64,000 bases of DNA, taken from positions 357,598,779 through 357,662,778 of the forward strand of contig OX336393.1 of NCBI GenBank assembly GCA_946902985.2. Reading direction: 5' to 3'. The notes below the pieces were generated by a model. That model ran no database searches and was not told the origin of the DNA. It worked only from the letters and a program-made list of their open reading frames with translations. Positions 52,890-63,522 of this stretch are shown piece by piece. Numbering within the stretch: the first letter of the stretch is position 1; each line of letters begins with the position of its first letter. The translations under genes and the position numbers were made by a program. The DNA is from Meconema thalassinum. Its lineage: Eukaryota; Arthropoda; Insecta; Orthoptera; Tettigoniidae.

Positions 52890-53930
52890 TCTATCCGCAT
52901 GCGCTGGCGTTATGGTTAGTGATACGTACACCGTTTCACCGATCTGAACCAAAATGTGTATACTTACCCTTTGGAACCCTGCGAGTAACACTGTCCACGT
53001 GAAATTTATGACAGACCAGTCCATTTCCTGCATTTAGGCCCTTTGGCACAAATCTACACCTTTTCACCGATCTGACCCAAAATTTGTATACTTACCGTTT
53101 GGAACCCTGCGAGTAACACTGTTTACATGAAATTTCGGACAGACTCCTCCATTCCCTGCAGTTAGGCCCTTTGGCACAAGTCTACACCGCTTCACCGATC
53201 TGAACCAAATTTGTATACTTGCCCTTTGGAACCCTGCGAGTAACACAGTCTGCATGAAATTTCGGACAGACCACTCCATTTCCTGCATTTAGGCCATTTG
53301 GCGCAAATCTACACCGTTTCACCGATCTGAACCAAAATTTGTATACTTGCCCTTTGGAACCCTGCGAGTAACCCTGCCTACATGACATTTATGACAGACC
53401 AGTCCATTCCCTGCATTTAGGCCCTTTGTCACAAATCTATACCTTTTCACCAATCTGAACCAACATTTGCATACGTACCCTTTGGAACCCTGAGAGTAAA
53501 ACTGTCTGCTTGAAATTTTGGACAGACCACTCCATTCCCTGTATTTAGGCCCTTTGGCACAAATCTACACAATTTCACCGATCTGAACGAAAATTTGTAT
53601 ACTTACCCTTTGGAACCCTGCGAGTAACACTGACTGCATTACATTTTGGACATTACCTGTATTTAGGTCTTTGGCATAAATATACACCGTTTGGCACGAA
53701 TGTAGACCGTTTCACCGATCTGAACCACATTTTGTATACATACCCTTTGGAACCCTGCGGGTGACACTGTCCACTTTAAATTTAGGACAGACCACTCCAT
53801 TCCCTGCATTTCGGCCCTTTATTACAAATCTACACCGTTTCTCCTAATTGAGCCAAATTTTACATACACTTTGAAACCCTGCTGGTAACACTGTCCACTT
53901 GATATTTTGGACAACGCTCTCCATTCCCTA
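52890..53930 (+). repeat. 128-bp tandem repeat, about 8 copies (family B copy 2)
   Basis: The GG of TTTGGAACC falls at 52973, 53101, 53228, 53356, 53484, 53612 and 53749, with a diverged final unit near 53873. The copy number matches the other family B element. Unit 6 to 7 is lengthened by about 9 bp. Confidence 0.92.
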
Positions 53931-54650
53931 CATTTAGAATAACAGACAAAATAAACTTGAAAACCGCGTATTAAGGCCCCAGAACCATTCATGTCCGTAG
54001 TAGTGTAACTGTAAAAGTATTTTAATAAGTCCTTTGTTGACGGGTAGTTCGGGCTGCATCACGTCTCCCCTACCAGCATTATGGTGCAGAATGGCGAAAA
54101 TAGTTGCATCTTGCGCTGTTTATAAATTGCAGTCACGGGGAGCGATTAGTGCAAAAAGATCTCTTAGGGAACTTAAAACAGTTATCATCATGAAAATATT
54201 ATGCCTCGGTAAGTGCAATGGTGTTGGTGCAGTACATTGAGCTTACCAGCTGCAATAAGTGTTGGTGCTTTCAAATTTACCTTCAATTATTCCGAACCTT
54301 ATCGTTGAGCGCTATGTGGCGATAAATTATACTATTGCTACCTCAGTAGCTCGGGACAGCCGAAGTTTTCCAAAGTGTTCTGAATATTTTCCTACGGCGC
54401 TATGCGACAAAAGACGACACTATTGGTCTCTACATTTCTAACAGCCAATGAGATATAGGCCCAAGGCAGTGTCTTTTATTTCACTTATTCCTCTTTCTAA
54501 TCATTTTTTTAAATTTGTTTGTAAATAACATGTGTCAGTGCTGTAGTTAGAAAATAGCCGTTTCCCTAACCATTATTATCATTATATCATTACGGGAAAA
54601 TGACCTGAATGTTACGTCCATTATACTGTACTACTTATCACCCCCACTAC

Positions 54651-54688
54651 AACCACCACTACACCACCACCACCACCACCACCACCAC
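54651..54688. repeat. (CCA)n microsatellite
   Basis: ACCACCACC tract at the same relative position as 35035-35084 in Helitron B copy 1. Confidence 0.9.
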
Positions 54689-54812
54689 AAAATCTTATAT
54701 TTCTAAATAATTTTTCTGTTAGTTTAAGTATCTTGTGCCAGTTCTGTAGTAGTATTCATTATCATCCATAAAACAAATAAATCCACCGGGCGAAGCCGGG
54801 CACTACTGGTAG

Positions 54813-54844
<32 letters not shown>

Positions 54845-55527
54845 GTAACTCAATACGGAAGCAATTCATTAAAGTGAGCCAGTTATGGTTTCATTTAACC
54901 CATGAAAACTGGCGCATGGATATTTTTGATCCGAGGCTTAAATGATTAATTAATTAATTAATTAATTAATTAAATAATTTTCGTTTTGGTCAGCCCTTAT
55001 TTCCTGTCGCTTCCTGTATCTTCCGTCCTAGCCTTGAACTTCACCCTGCAAAAGAAACATGTCCATATCTATTTGAACACTCAAGTTATTTCTATATTAT
55101 TTACGGTCGGGTCAGATTTACCCGTGGCGCCAGTCCTCGCGTGACAATTTTCGGCTTACGTTAGTCGGAACAATCTGCAAAATATAAGGGGGAAAATCCA
55201 TCTATTTTGGTGCAGCACAATCACATAGCTAACGTTCATGTTCATCCCTGTTTAGGGTCTCAAGACAACTTGGTCAACAGCTCCGTCGTTCAAAAAATTA
55301 AGATGATTGCTTTGTCGCTACTATGAAGGCCAATGATACTGCTACAAAAATTATTGTCATTATTTGTCTGCAAGGTAGATTTGAAAAATGTATATAAACC
55401 TCATTTTTATCGGGAATAATTCATAGGAGGACACCTGGTGTAAAATAATTTCATTAAAATGCATACGACTACGACTAAAAGGAAATGACACACTATGGGT
55501 CAAAATGATCCGGCGCCAGTCCTCGTT
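54813..55527. other. Intergenic DNA with two microsatellites
   Basis: (AAAT)n at 54812-54843 and (ATTA)n at about 54945-54975. No gene or element recognised in the rest. The sentence-like recurrence of GGCGCCAGTCCTCG at about 55126 and 55511 is a short direct repeat. Confidence 0.6.
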
Positions 55528-56340
55528 TTATATTTTTAGCCTACTTTCGATTTTTGCAAAAAATGATAGTAGACTTATGAGATCAACACAGGGCGAAAAA
55601 TTGTGTGTGTGAGTGTGTGTACTCTGAATGTCTGTCCCCCCTATCAATTCAAACACGGTGAAACCGAATTGAACGAAATTTGGTACGGAGGTAGCACTAA
55701 CAAAGGGCACCTCAGTGTAATGTTTTATATCGCCGCCATCTTGACGAAAACGTAATGGCGGCCACCCAAATGTTCAAAGCTTAAATCAAATTACGACCAA
55801 CCTAATCATCTGATCTCTACCAAGTTTTGCAACAGTATACCTTTATGTATGGAGAATCTTCAAACCAATCTAAAAGGTCATCGGCCCCATAATTGGCTGA
55901 TGACGGCCATGTATGTGTGCAAATCGATTCCCCTTATCTATTTAAACACGGTGAAACGTAATTGAACGTAATTTTGTACAGAGGTAGCACTAGCAAAGGG
56001 CACGTCATTGTCATGTTTTTATCGCCGCTATCTTGACGAAAACGTAGTGGCGGCCACCCAAATGTTCAAAGCTTAAATTAAATTACGACCAACCTAATCA
56101 TCTGATCTCTACCAAATTTTGCAACAACATACCTTTATGTGAGAAGCATTCTTTGACCAAGCTATAAGGTCATCACTCCAATAGTTTGCATATGGCGGCC
56201 ATGTATGTGTGCAAATCGAATCCCCCCATGAATTCAAACACGGTAAAACCTAATTGAACGAAGTTGTGTACAGAGGTAGCACTAGCAAAGGGCACCTCAT
56301 ATTCATGTTTAATATCCGCATAGCACGTTGTATTTCAACA
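55528..56340 (+). mobile_element. HINE-like relic D with 293-bp internal repeats
   Basis: Begins TTTTTAGCCTACTTTCG, related to the 5' end of copies A-C, then a (GT)n tract (about 55601-55620) and TCCCCCCTAT. Units follow with AAACACGG at 55651, 55944 and 56236 (period about 293 bp). Each unit has GCCGCCATCTTGACG and GGCGGCCA blocks. No 3' stem-loop identified, so the end is uncertain. Confidence 0.5.
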
Positions 56341-57432
56341 AGCTACAACAACCAACATTCAATTATACTATTTGAGACGGACAAAGAGTTATAACTAAAC
56401 CCTTCCATTTAGGAAGAAGTAGGCTATACGTTTTTTACTGAACATCTTGTTTCACACCAGTTTTCAAGGGTTAAATCTTTGCAAAAAAATGACGCGGTGT
56501 CAGAAACGGCATCCGGTCAAAACCAATATGAGCCAGGGAGAATTTGACAACCCCGAATCATTAAAATACGGTGGAGAAAGTACTAATTGGCCGGGGTTAT
56601 TACAAGGATTAACGAGCAAGGCCATGGGATCTGGCTGTCTCCAGACTAGAAATACTTTTAATCAGCACCATTTTATTTTATAAAACAGGGTAGGAACTGA
56701 GAATTCATAAGGGTGGTGGCCGAACGATGGTTCACTGATTCCGAAAGCCTGACCACGGTCAACAATTAACACCAATCACGGAAGTGTTAAAGAACAAAAT
56801 CTAATTTGACGCAGTCATTGACTGAAAACTAACAGCTTTTTTCGTGCCATGTACTGGTGGATATTTGTGCTTCTTGCCCTGGCTGAGGATTTTACTTATT
56901 GAATTTGTTGATTTATTTTTTGCGGAGATTATTTATTTTAGGTCATAGTGTTGAGCTTTGCAAAGTAATTGCGTTGGATTTTGACTTTTGTGCTGAATTT
57001 GCCTTATTTGATAGTTGAATTATTCTGGACTGAATATTTTTGTTGGGAGCTTAATTTTTAGTAGATTGCTGAGAATGTTTCACATCAGTTTCACAGCAGC
57101 CACAGACATCTTGATAATCTTTTGTTATATTTGAATGTAAAATTCTTAACTATTTAATAGCAATTACAGTTTCGTTTGGCATGGCCGAGATGGTGTGTGA
57201 CGTACTATAACATTATAATACTATAATCATGTTGAAGTAATAATGAATAATATTGATAAGTACCCGTTTACCATCTCTTGATGAATGCAGTACATTTGTA
57301 TTTGTCTATTGGCACAGGATAGAGTAAAAAGTGGGTATCCACTGATGTCTCAGTCTCATACATGGCTGTGATTATATGGATGCTATTGAGGTGAGGTAAA
57401 TACCTCAGAGCACAACTAGTGCCTGTGTGCAT
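56341..57432. other. Intergenic DNA, nothing recognised
   Basis: AT-rich. The ORF at 56447-56683 (78 codons) has no recognisable domain and no supporting context. No repeats or RNA genes seen. Confidence 0.55.
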
Positions 57433-57440
57433 TGTGAAAG
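57433..57440. repeat. 8-bp target-site duplication TGTGAAAG (left)
   Basis: Repeated exactly at 58202-58209 on the other side of the element. Confidence 0.9.
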
Positions 57441-58201
57441 CAGGCGCGGATTCAAGGGGGGGGCACGGGGGTCATGCCCCCCCCCCCCAAACGGAGACCA
57501 AATTTTTTTGCAAACTCAAAAAACGAAAACACAATTACCAGACAAATACATCTTAACGAATTTTAACTGAAAAACTGTTTTTTTTTTTCATTTTATTCAA
57601 TACTGAAATATCTTTATTCGAATTATTATGTTCTGTTACAACTGTACATATTTACAACTTCAAACCTCTTATATAAAAAACGATTATTTATACAACAACA
57701 TCAACTCGTCTACTTTGTTTAGCAAACCTTGTGATTACCGAATCGAAGTTTATAGTGATGTCACGATGAATGTGCAGCAATGAACGGATAGGAATTTAGG
57801 TCTTTTTTCGCATCAAAAATTTTTGCCGACGTCCAAACTGCAAGCTTGGTTGACAATTTGAGCTGTGACTTTCTCCCTTTGTCGGTACCAACTTGACTTG
57901 CCGAAACTGTAACTTACCTTGATACTTTTCTCGAAGCTCGATGTAAAAGTCGCAAAACACGCTGTTGCAATTTGTACGAATATTTTTGGTTCGCTAAACG
58001 CATCAAATTTCTATCCATGAAGCTTGCAAAAAAATTGGTCTGGTTTTGTACGTTTGGTTATTTTGTGATTGCGTTTTTAGTGATACCATTTTTCTTAACA
58101 ATTTCGATTCTCTGACCCCCCCCCCCCCCAAAGCCAAACTCTAGATCGATTCTCTGACCCCCCCCCCCAAAAAAAAAAACCAAGCTCTAGATCCGCGCCT
58201 G
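57441..58201. mobile_element. Non-autonomous hAT-type DNA transposon, 761 bp
   Basis: Terminal inverted repeats CAGGCGCGGAT (57441-57451) and ATCCGCGCCTG (58191-58201) are flanked by the exact 8-bp duplication TGTGAAAG. An 8-bp duplication with CAGGCGCGGAT-type ends is characteristic of hAT elements. There is no transposase frame. Near the left end are long G and C runs. Near the right end a block of about 50 bp with a C-run (TCTCTGACCCCC) is repeated twice. Confidence 0.88.
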
Positions 58202-58209
58202 TGTGAAAG

Positions 58210-58739
58210 GTACTACGGTACTCGTGGGGTCGGTGCTATTGTTCTGACTCAGTGAGGAAAGTAATGGCAAATTACTCTACTCCTCATCTTGCCTAGTACA
58301 CCTCACTAAAGTGCTGCGTTAAGGTTTTGTGGGTAACTACCAATCTAACCTATGGAGGTACATTTTGAGGATCCAACCAGCCTCTGAGCTGACTAACTAA
58401 CAGACAGACAGTGATAAGTAGGTGGATTAATAGAGTATCAGCAACATTATTTACTTAAAGCTTACAAAAGGAGAAAGACATCTAATGGGTTGATTGAATA
58501 GTCGGTTGTAATAGTATATAGCAAAAAGGCCCATAGTAGGTTAGGCGTTGATCGGCATATTAAACAAGAGCCTACTTTTCTTAAAATTTAAGATTCATGC
58601 CAATGAATAATCTATATATCAGAAATGAAATGTTACATTGGATCTATCAGCACACATAAATTCATATGGGAAACAGTGCCATGTGTGTGTTGCTTAGAAT
58701 TAGTCTGAAATATTATGATATATTATTGTCACAATTTTT
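58210..58739. other. Intergenic DNA, nothing recognised
   Basis: No gene, RNA gene or clear repeat. Possibly part of an old SINE at 58210-58400 (CACCTCACTAAAGTGCTGCG) but no promoter boxes were found. Confidence 0.5.
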
Positions 58740-59415
58740 GATAGAATCCTTTTGTTAATATAGAAGTTACAAGTATTTAAAAATTGTACCTATCAGCAGG
58801 CTTGAAATCAGGTTGGCAGTACTGACATGTATCAGTTATTCCAAATTAATCTAGAATTTAGAGCTGTTGGCTTGCATACTTATTGATATATTGAAATTAG
58901 GATTAAGAAAGCTAGAGAGAACACTTATTAACAGCTGGCAGCCCTGATGGCTCTTAAGAATATATATGGTCATATCTGTTAGTTACGGTAAACAAAGCAC
59001 ATACGAAATTTGGTTGAAATTGATTTGTTAGTATAGAAGTTACATGCATAAGTTGGACCTATCAGAAAGCTTAGAATCATGTTGTCGACACTCTCATGTA
59101 TAGGCTCCTGAAAATTAATCAGGTATGTTATTATCTATGTGTGTGCAAATTTTGGAACAGCTCGCATGCATAAGTTCTGAGATATCCAACATTGAGCTGA
59201 AATTTAAATTGTGATTTCACCGCAGTTGGTAGCACAGAAGTCATTTTCAAATATGGCCGTAAGATATTCGGGTATAGATCTTTACTCATACCAAATTTGG
59301 TTTTGATAGCTGCAGCCATTTAGGAGTTGATAGGGGGGAGGGGCACACACACACAGACAGACAGACACATATTTTCAAATTTTTACAAAATGTTAAAAGT
59401 AGTTTAAAAATCCCT
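58740..59415 (-). mobile_element. HINE-like relic E
   Basis: A block (TATAGAAGTTAC, then CCTATCAGNAAGCTTGAAATC) occurs at about 58758 and again at about 59031 (period about 275 bp). The right end has GATAGGGGGGAGGGGCACACACACACA with GACA repeats, like the microsatellite end of copies A-C. The order (CA)n to the right corresponds to minus orientation. Boundaries are uncertain. Confidence 0.4.
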
Positions 59416-59889
59416 CAACGCGAAAAATAAGAAGGGGAATCTCGGCTATTTGTATATGGAGGAGCTGAGAATGCCTATTAAAATTCGTTAGGATACCCGT
59501 GGCGGAGTTAGTATATGGCCACATGTCTTTATAATGTGGTAAACTTCTGATGTGCACTTCGATAACATTTCACATGGCTGGCGGTACTTCCTGGAAATCA
59601 TCATACCGCAAATAGTTTGAAATATGATACACATAACATTCAAAATCTCTCATGCAGGCTGTCACGAACCTCACTGAACCTAGCTGACTTCGGTTTGTGT
59701 AACCAATAGGCCCTGTGTTTCTTTGAAGTTCAATAACTACGTTGAGCTTGGACGAATTGATGCTCAGTGGTATGAAAACAATTCAGGATATTAATTTGAT
59801 ATGATTGCAAGGTTCGTGCATGACAGTAATTTTTTATACTTTCTCCACCGACTAAAGTTAAACAATCCGTTGAGACGGAACGTATTCCT
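59416..59889. other. Intergenic DNA, nothing recognised
   Basis: No supported feature. Confidence 0.5.
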
Positions 59890-60422
59890 CGTAACTCTAA
59901 CCCCTCAGTGGCTCACTCATAGTGGAACATTTTTGGCGACCACGGGACCACAGCTGAGTCTGGCATTACTTCCTCTTACTTGTGCCGGGCTCCTCTCCGT
60001 CATCTTTCTTGTCGATCTCCCTAGGTCAACTCTTGTTGTCTTTCGATCCCGGCGGTATTAGGGTATCCGAAGCCTAGGGAATCTTTCCTTTTCCCGCCTT
60101 AATTGGCCCTCGTCTCTTTTCTGATCATCTCATTCTTCGAGGGGTCAGACCTCTTATTTTCCTTCCAAGGTATTTCCTGCTTTCTACATAAAATCCTAAA
60201 AGAGGCAGCGTGTATTTAGCCCCACCGGCTGGTGATTTTAGAAGTTCGCAACCCCGAGGGAATTTCCCTTTTTCTATTGCCTTTGGGATGGTGCCTCTCC
60301 TCTTTCCTTTTCCTATCTGCCTTTCATTTCTTTGAGGACTGAGTACATTATTATTTTCCCTGTCTATTTGTTTATCCTTTCTCCTTATTCTTGTATCCGT
60401 TTTTTGTTCTAGTAACTTACAT
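59890..60422 (+). mobile_element. SINE/LINE-like repeat fragment (class uncertain)
   Basis: The GTGCCGGGCTCCTCTCCGTC and CGGCGGTATTAGGGTATCCG stretches followed by GCCTAGGGAATCTTTC look like a widespread insect interspersed repeat I associate with polyneopteran genomes. No promoter boxes or duplications were found, so the class rests on recall. The ORFs at 59801-60061 and 60125-60439 are not genes. Confidence 0.35.
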
Positions 60423-60780
60423 GCCAACGGCCTGGCCATGTTGAAACACCGTAAGCTCCGCAGTTAAGCAGCATTGGGCGTGGTTGGAACTTGGATGGTA
60501 TGCCAGTTTCGGTGGGACCATGTGCTGTTGGCGCACATTCGGAAGAGCGGAATGGACCTGGCCAACTTCCGCACGTAAACCCCTGGCTGCGGATAGCCTC
60601 TTCGGAGGCTTGGACCTGCCTTCGGGCAGAATACCCGTTACTTACTTAAATAAGTTAGTTCTTAAGTCTGTAGTTAGTTTTAGTTTTAGGTTTCATGTCA
60701 TCATCTTTCATTTTTAGTTATCTCCCAAATCATTAGGGGCCGATGATCCAGATGTTAGGCCCCTTAAAACAACAATTCTC
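60423..60780 (+). mobile_element. 5S-rRNA-derived SINE (SINE3-type)
   Basis: 60423-60532 follows 5S rRNA from end to end. It opens GCCAACGGCC, then has AGTTAAGCAGCATTGGGCG (box A region), GGTTGGAACTTGGATGG (box C) and a closing GTGCTGTTGGC that pairs with the start. The 5S part is about 10 bp shorter than a true gene and has a gap near the front. It runs into an unrelated body ending ATGTTAGGCCCCTTAAAAC and a TCATCATCATC-rich tail, so this is a SINE and not a 5S gene. Confidence 0.8.
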
Positions 60781-60839
60781 ATCATCATCACCATCATTGT
60801 CATCATCATAACTCTAAAACAAGAAACAGTATGACATTA

Positions 60840-60975
60840 TACGTCACAGTTCGCGTTAATGTCTTCTTATAAAACTCCATTAATCCACCCGTGACATCCT
60901 CAGAGGATGACAAACTGTTTTATTCTATTACTAAATGCTTTTCAGTCGGTAAACACGAGCGTATTCCATTAGATT
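60840..60975 (+). repeat. LINE tail-like fragment
   Basis: AATGCTTTTCAGTCGGTAAACACGAG at about 60935-60960 is the same tail motif as at 8205-8235 (minus), 7345 and 3728. Probably the 3' end of an RTE-like LINE. Confidence 0.4.
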
Positions 60976-61164
60976 GTTAATCAGTTGGTCTGAAGCTCTC
61001 CTATAGCTGTTGCGTTATTATTAATGTAGTTCAAGTATGTTATCCTGTGATCTATTGACTCCTTAATATGACGAACATCAGGAATGATATTGTCAACACT
61101 ATCTTGTTATTTATGATTCTACTATATTTCAAACGTTACTATTTAAACTGGTGGCTTATTGTAT

Positions 61165-61450
61165 TTTAGGGGCTGAGCTTCTAACTGAAAGGGATTGGGT
61201 TCAATCCTCACCCAGGTAGAGGATTTTAGAAATAAAACTACCACTTTCGGAGTAAGTAGCCCTGGGGTATACTCAGCCTACACAGGAAATGAGTACCAGG
61301 GTAATTCCTGGGAGCAAAGACGGCCGGGCGTGGAGCTTACAACTCCATCCCATCTTGTGCCGATGTCACAAAAAGTGGAAGCCTCTACCTTCCACTACTC
61401 CCAGGGCTTCCATGGCCTGTACGGAGTTGACTTTGCTTTTTGCTTTGCTA
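61165..61450 (+). mobile_element. tRNA-derived SINE
   Basis: B box GGTTCAATCC at 61198-61207 after a GGGGCTGAGCTTCTAACTGA head. The body has CTACCACTTTCGGAG and ACTCCATCCCATC and ends in TTGCTTTTTGCTTTGC. No clear target duplication. Confidence 0.6.
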
Positions 61451-61461
61451 TTTTAATGTGG

Positions 61462-61960
61462 TTATCTAGTCAATGTAGCGAATACACAAATAGTACGAGG
61501 TTTCTTCATGATTCCGAACAGCTGATGATCACTTGGTGCCAATTCGGTAGAGTATAGTGGGTATGGTAGCACCGTGAATCCCATTTGATCAATGGCAGCG
61601 GTGGTCTCTCGGCTATTGTGGGGACGAGCATTGTCATGTTGAAGAAGCACATCTTTATCCCATTTTCCTGGCTGCTTAGTTTAAATGGCACGACGTAAGC
61701 GCTTAAGGGTTGCCACATATGCTGCACTGTTAACCGTGGCCCCCAATTCCAGTCCTAGAACACTGTCGCCATTCGCATGCAAACTGATGGCACTTTTGAC
61801 ATTTCTTTGGCGGAGTACTGCCCCTATGCTTCCATTGCATGGTCGTCGTTTTGCGGAACTGGACACAGCTGTCAAGGCATAGGTACTCAGCACTCCGAAA
61901 GAATTGTTTCAGGGAGGTCTGGAGGGACTGACACATTGATGGCAAAAGTCCATAAAGTTA
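61462..61960 (-). pseudogene. Mariner-type transposase relic
   Basis: Minus strand, in three frames: QWKHRGSTPPKKCQK, then DSVLGLELGATVNSAAYVAT with LKRLRRAI, then LLQHDNARPHNSRETTAAI and LAPSDHQLFG. These are the central and C-terminal catalytic blocks of mariner transposases. Asp of HDN and Asp of PSD are separated by 34 residues (D34D). At least two frameshifts separate the blocks. The N-terminal helix-turn-helix, the first catalytic block and the inverted repeats were not found. It abuts the SINE at 61165-61450. Confidence 0.85.
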
Positions 61961-62022
61961 CAAGGAGATTATGTTGAGAAGATGGGCGTAACTACTGATG
62001 TGTACTTCATTTGAGTAGAAAA

Positions 62023-63522
62023 AAGTAGTTCCGTGAAGAACTATACAGGCTATTTTCATATATCCTACTCATGTTAATTACCTCTATCAACATACAAAAT
62101 ATCAGTTTGAAGGTTGTGATAGATTCGTAGATATTGAGAACCGTCTAAATATTTCGGATGGTCGCCAGGTTGGATTTTTATCTTTGTACTATTACATTAA
62201 GATTATTGTGTACGTGTGGTATTCAAACTTCAATCGCATGATTATAACTCAGGAAGTAAAAACGGGATTTTAAAATTTCGCACAGCTGCCACCTTGTGAT
62301 TATGCAAACAATTGAAATAAATTAGATGCCAGTGGATTAACATTTGTATGAGCATTTAACGTGCAACGTTTCACTGCACTCGGATATTTAATTCGCGAGA
62401 AACGTCCATTTAAATATTTATAATTCGCGTCGCCGCCATGTTGGATTTGTGCTCACCAGGTTACTGAAAGTCCTATAGGTGAGCATGTGTTCATAGCCAC
62501 TATGAACATAAAAAAATCAGTTTGTTTGCTGTAAATGATTCATAGATATTGAGAACCATCTAAATATTTCGGATGCTCGCCATTTTGGATTGTTATATGT
62601 ATAAGCCATAGAGTTATGTACCATTCATGGACATTTATTACCTAAGTTCATTATTGAAACTTTCACTTCGATCACATGATTACGACACAAGAAATAAAAA
62701 CTTAATTTTAAAATTTCGCACAGCCGCCATCTTGAGGTTATGTAAACAATTGAACTAAATTAGATGCCAGTGCATTACAATATGTAAAATCATTTACTGT
62801 ACCACATTTCACTGCGTTCAGAGAGTTAAATCAAGATAAAAGTCTATTAAAATATTTCAATTTCGCTTGGCCGCCATGTTCGTTTTGTACTTTTCAGGTT
62901 TATGAAGGTTACATAGATAAACTTGTATCAGTACCCTTTAGCACCGTACAAAATTCCAGGGTGATATCTGTAATAGTTTCGAGGATATTGAATGTCAGTG
63001 AAATATTTCGCACAGCCGCCATTTTGAGGTTATGTAAACAATTGAACCAAATTTGACGCCAGTGCATTAGAGTGTGTATAAACATTTGCTGTACCACGTT
63101 TCATTACGTTTGGATAGTTAAATCGCGAGAAAAGTCTATTTAAATGTCTCAACTTCGCTTGGCCGCCATGTTGGTTTTGTAGTCACCAGGCTTTTGAAAG
63201 TCTCATAGGTCAACTTCCAGTAGTGCTCTTTATCACCGTACACAATTTCACGGCGATATCAGTAATAGTTGCGAAGATACTGAATACTGGTGAAATATTT
63301 CGCACAGCCACCATGTTGGATTGGTGAGACACAAGAAAATTTGAAGGGAACGGTCGGGGTCGGCCAGAATAGTGCTATGTCCTTACCGAGTTTCATTGTA
63401 ATCGCTCCAGCTGTTTAGAAGTTATTAGGGACACACACACACACACACACGCACACACACGCGGACAAAAGGTGATCTCATAAGCCTATTTTTTTTTTCA
63501 TAAAATGAAAATAGGCTAAAAA
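62023..63522 (-). mobile_element. HINE-like (Helentron-type) non-autonomous element, copy C
   Basis: Same family and orientation as copy A. The plus strand starts AAGTAGTTCCGTGAAGAACT (stem-loop), with AGGCTATTTTCATAT next. It ends in a (CA)n tract (about 63431-63461), GGACAAAAGGTGATCTCATA, and ATGAAAATAGGCTAAAAA. Eight GCCGCCAT-type sites at about 145-bp spacing are all recognisable here, including GCTCGCCATTTTGG at about 62576 that is degraded in copy A. Confidence 0.65.

Larger units (their letters stand above)
52643..54812 (+). mobile_element. Non-autonomous Helitron, family B, copy 2
   Basis: 5' end TCTATACTAATAATTATAAT after A (52642). 3' hairpin CCGGGCGAAGCCGGG (54786-54800), then CACTACTG and GTAG (54809-54812), followed by T. 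Same internal order as 33079-35210: GT-rich 5' part, eight 128-bp units, a unique segment, a (CCA)n tract and a CATAAAACAAATAAATCCACC end. No Rep/helicase coding. Confidence 0.82.

Noticed and set aside
56447..56683. 78-codon ORF as a host gene
   Set aside because: No domain, no nearby exons or splice context that I can support.
60423..60532. Genuine 5S rRNA gene
   Set aside because: Shortened at the front, several changes in conserved positions, and fused to a SINE body and tail.
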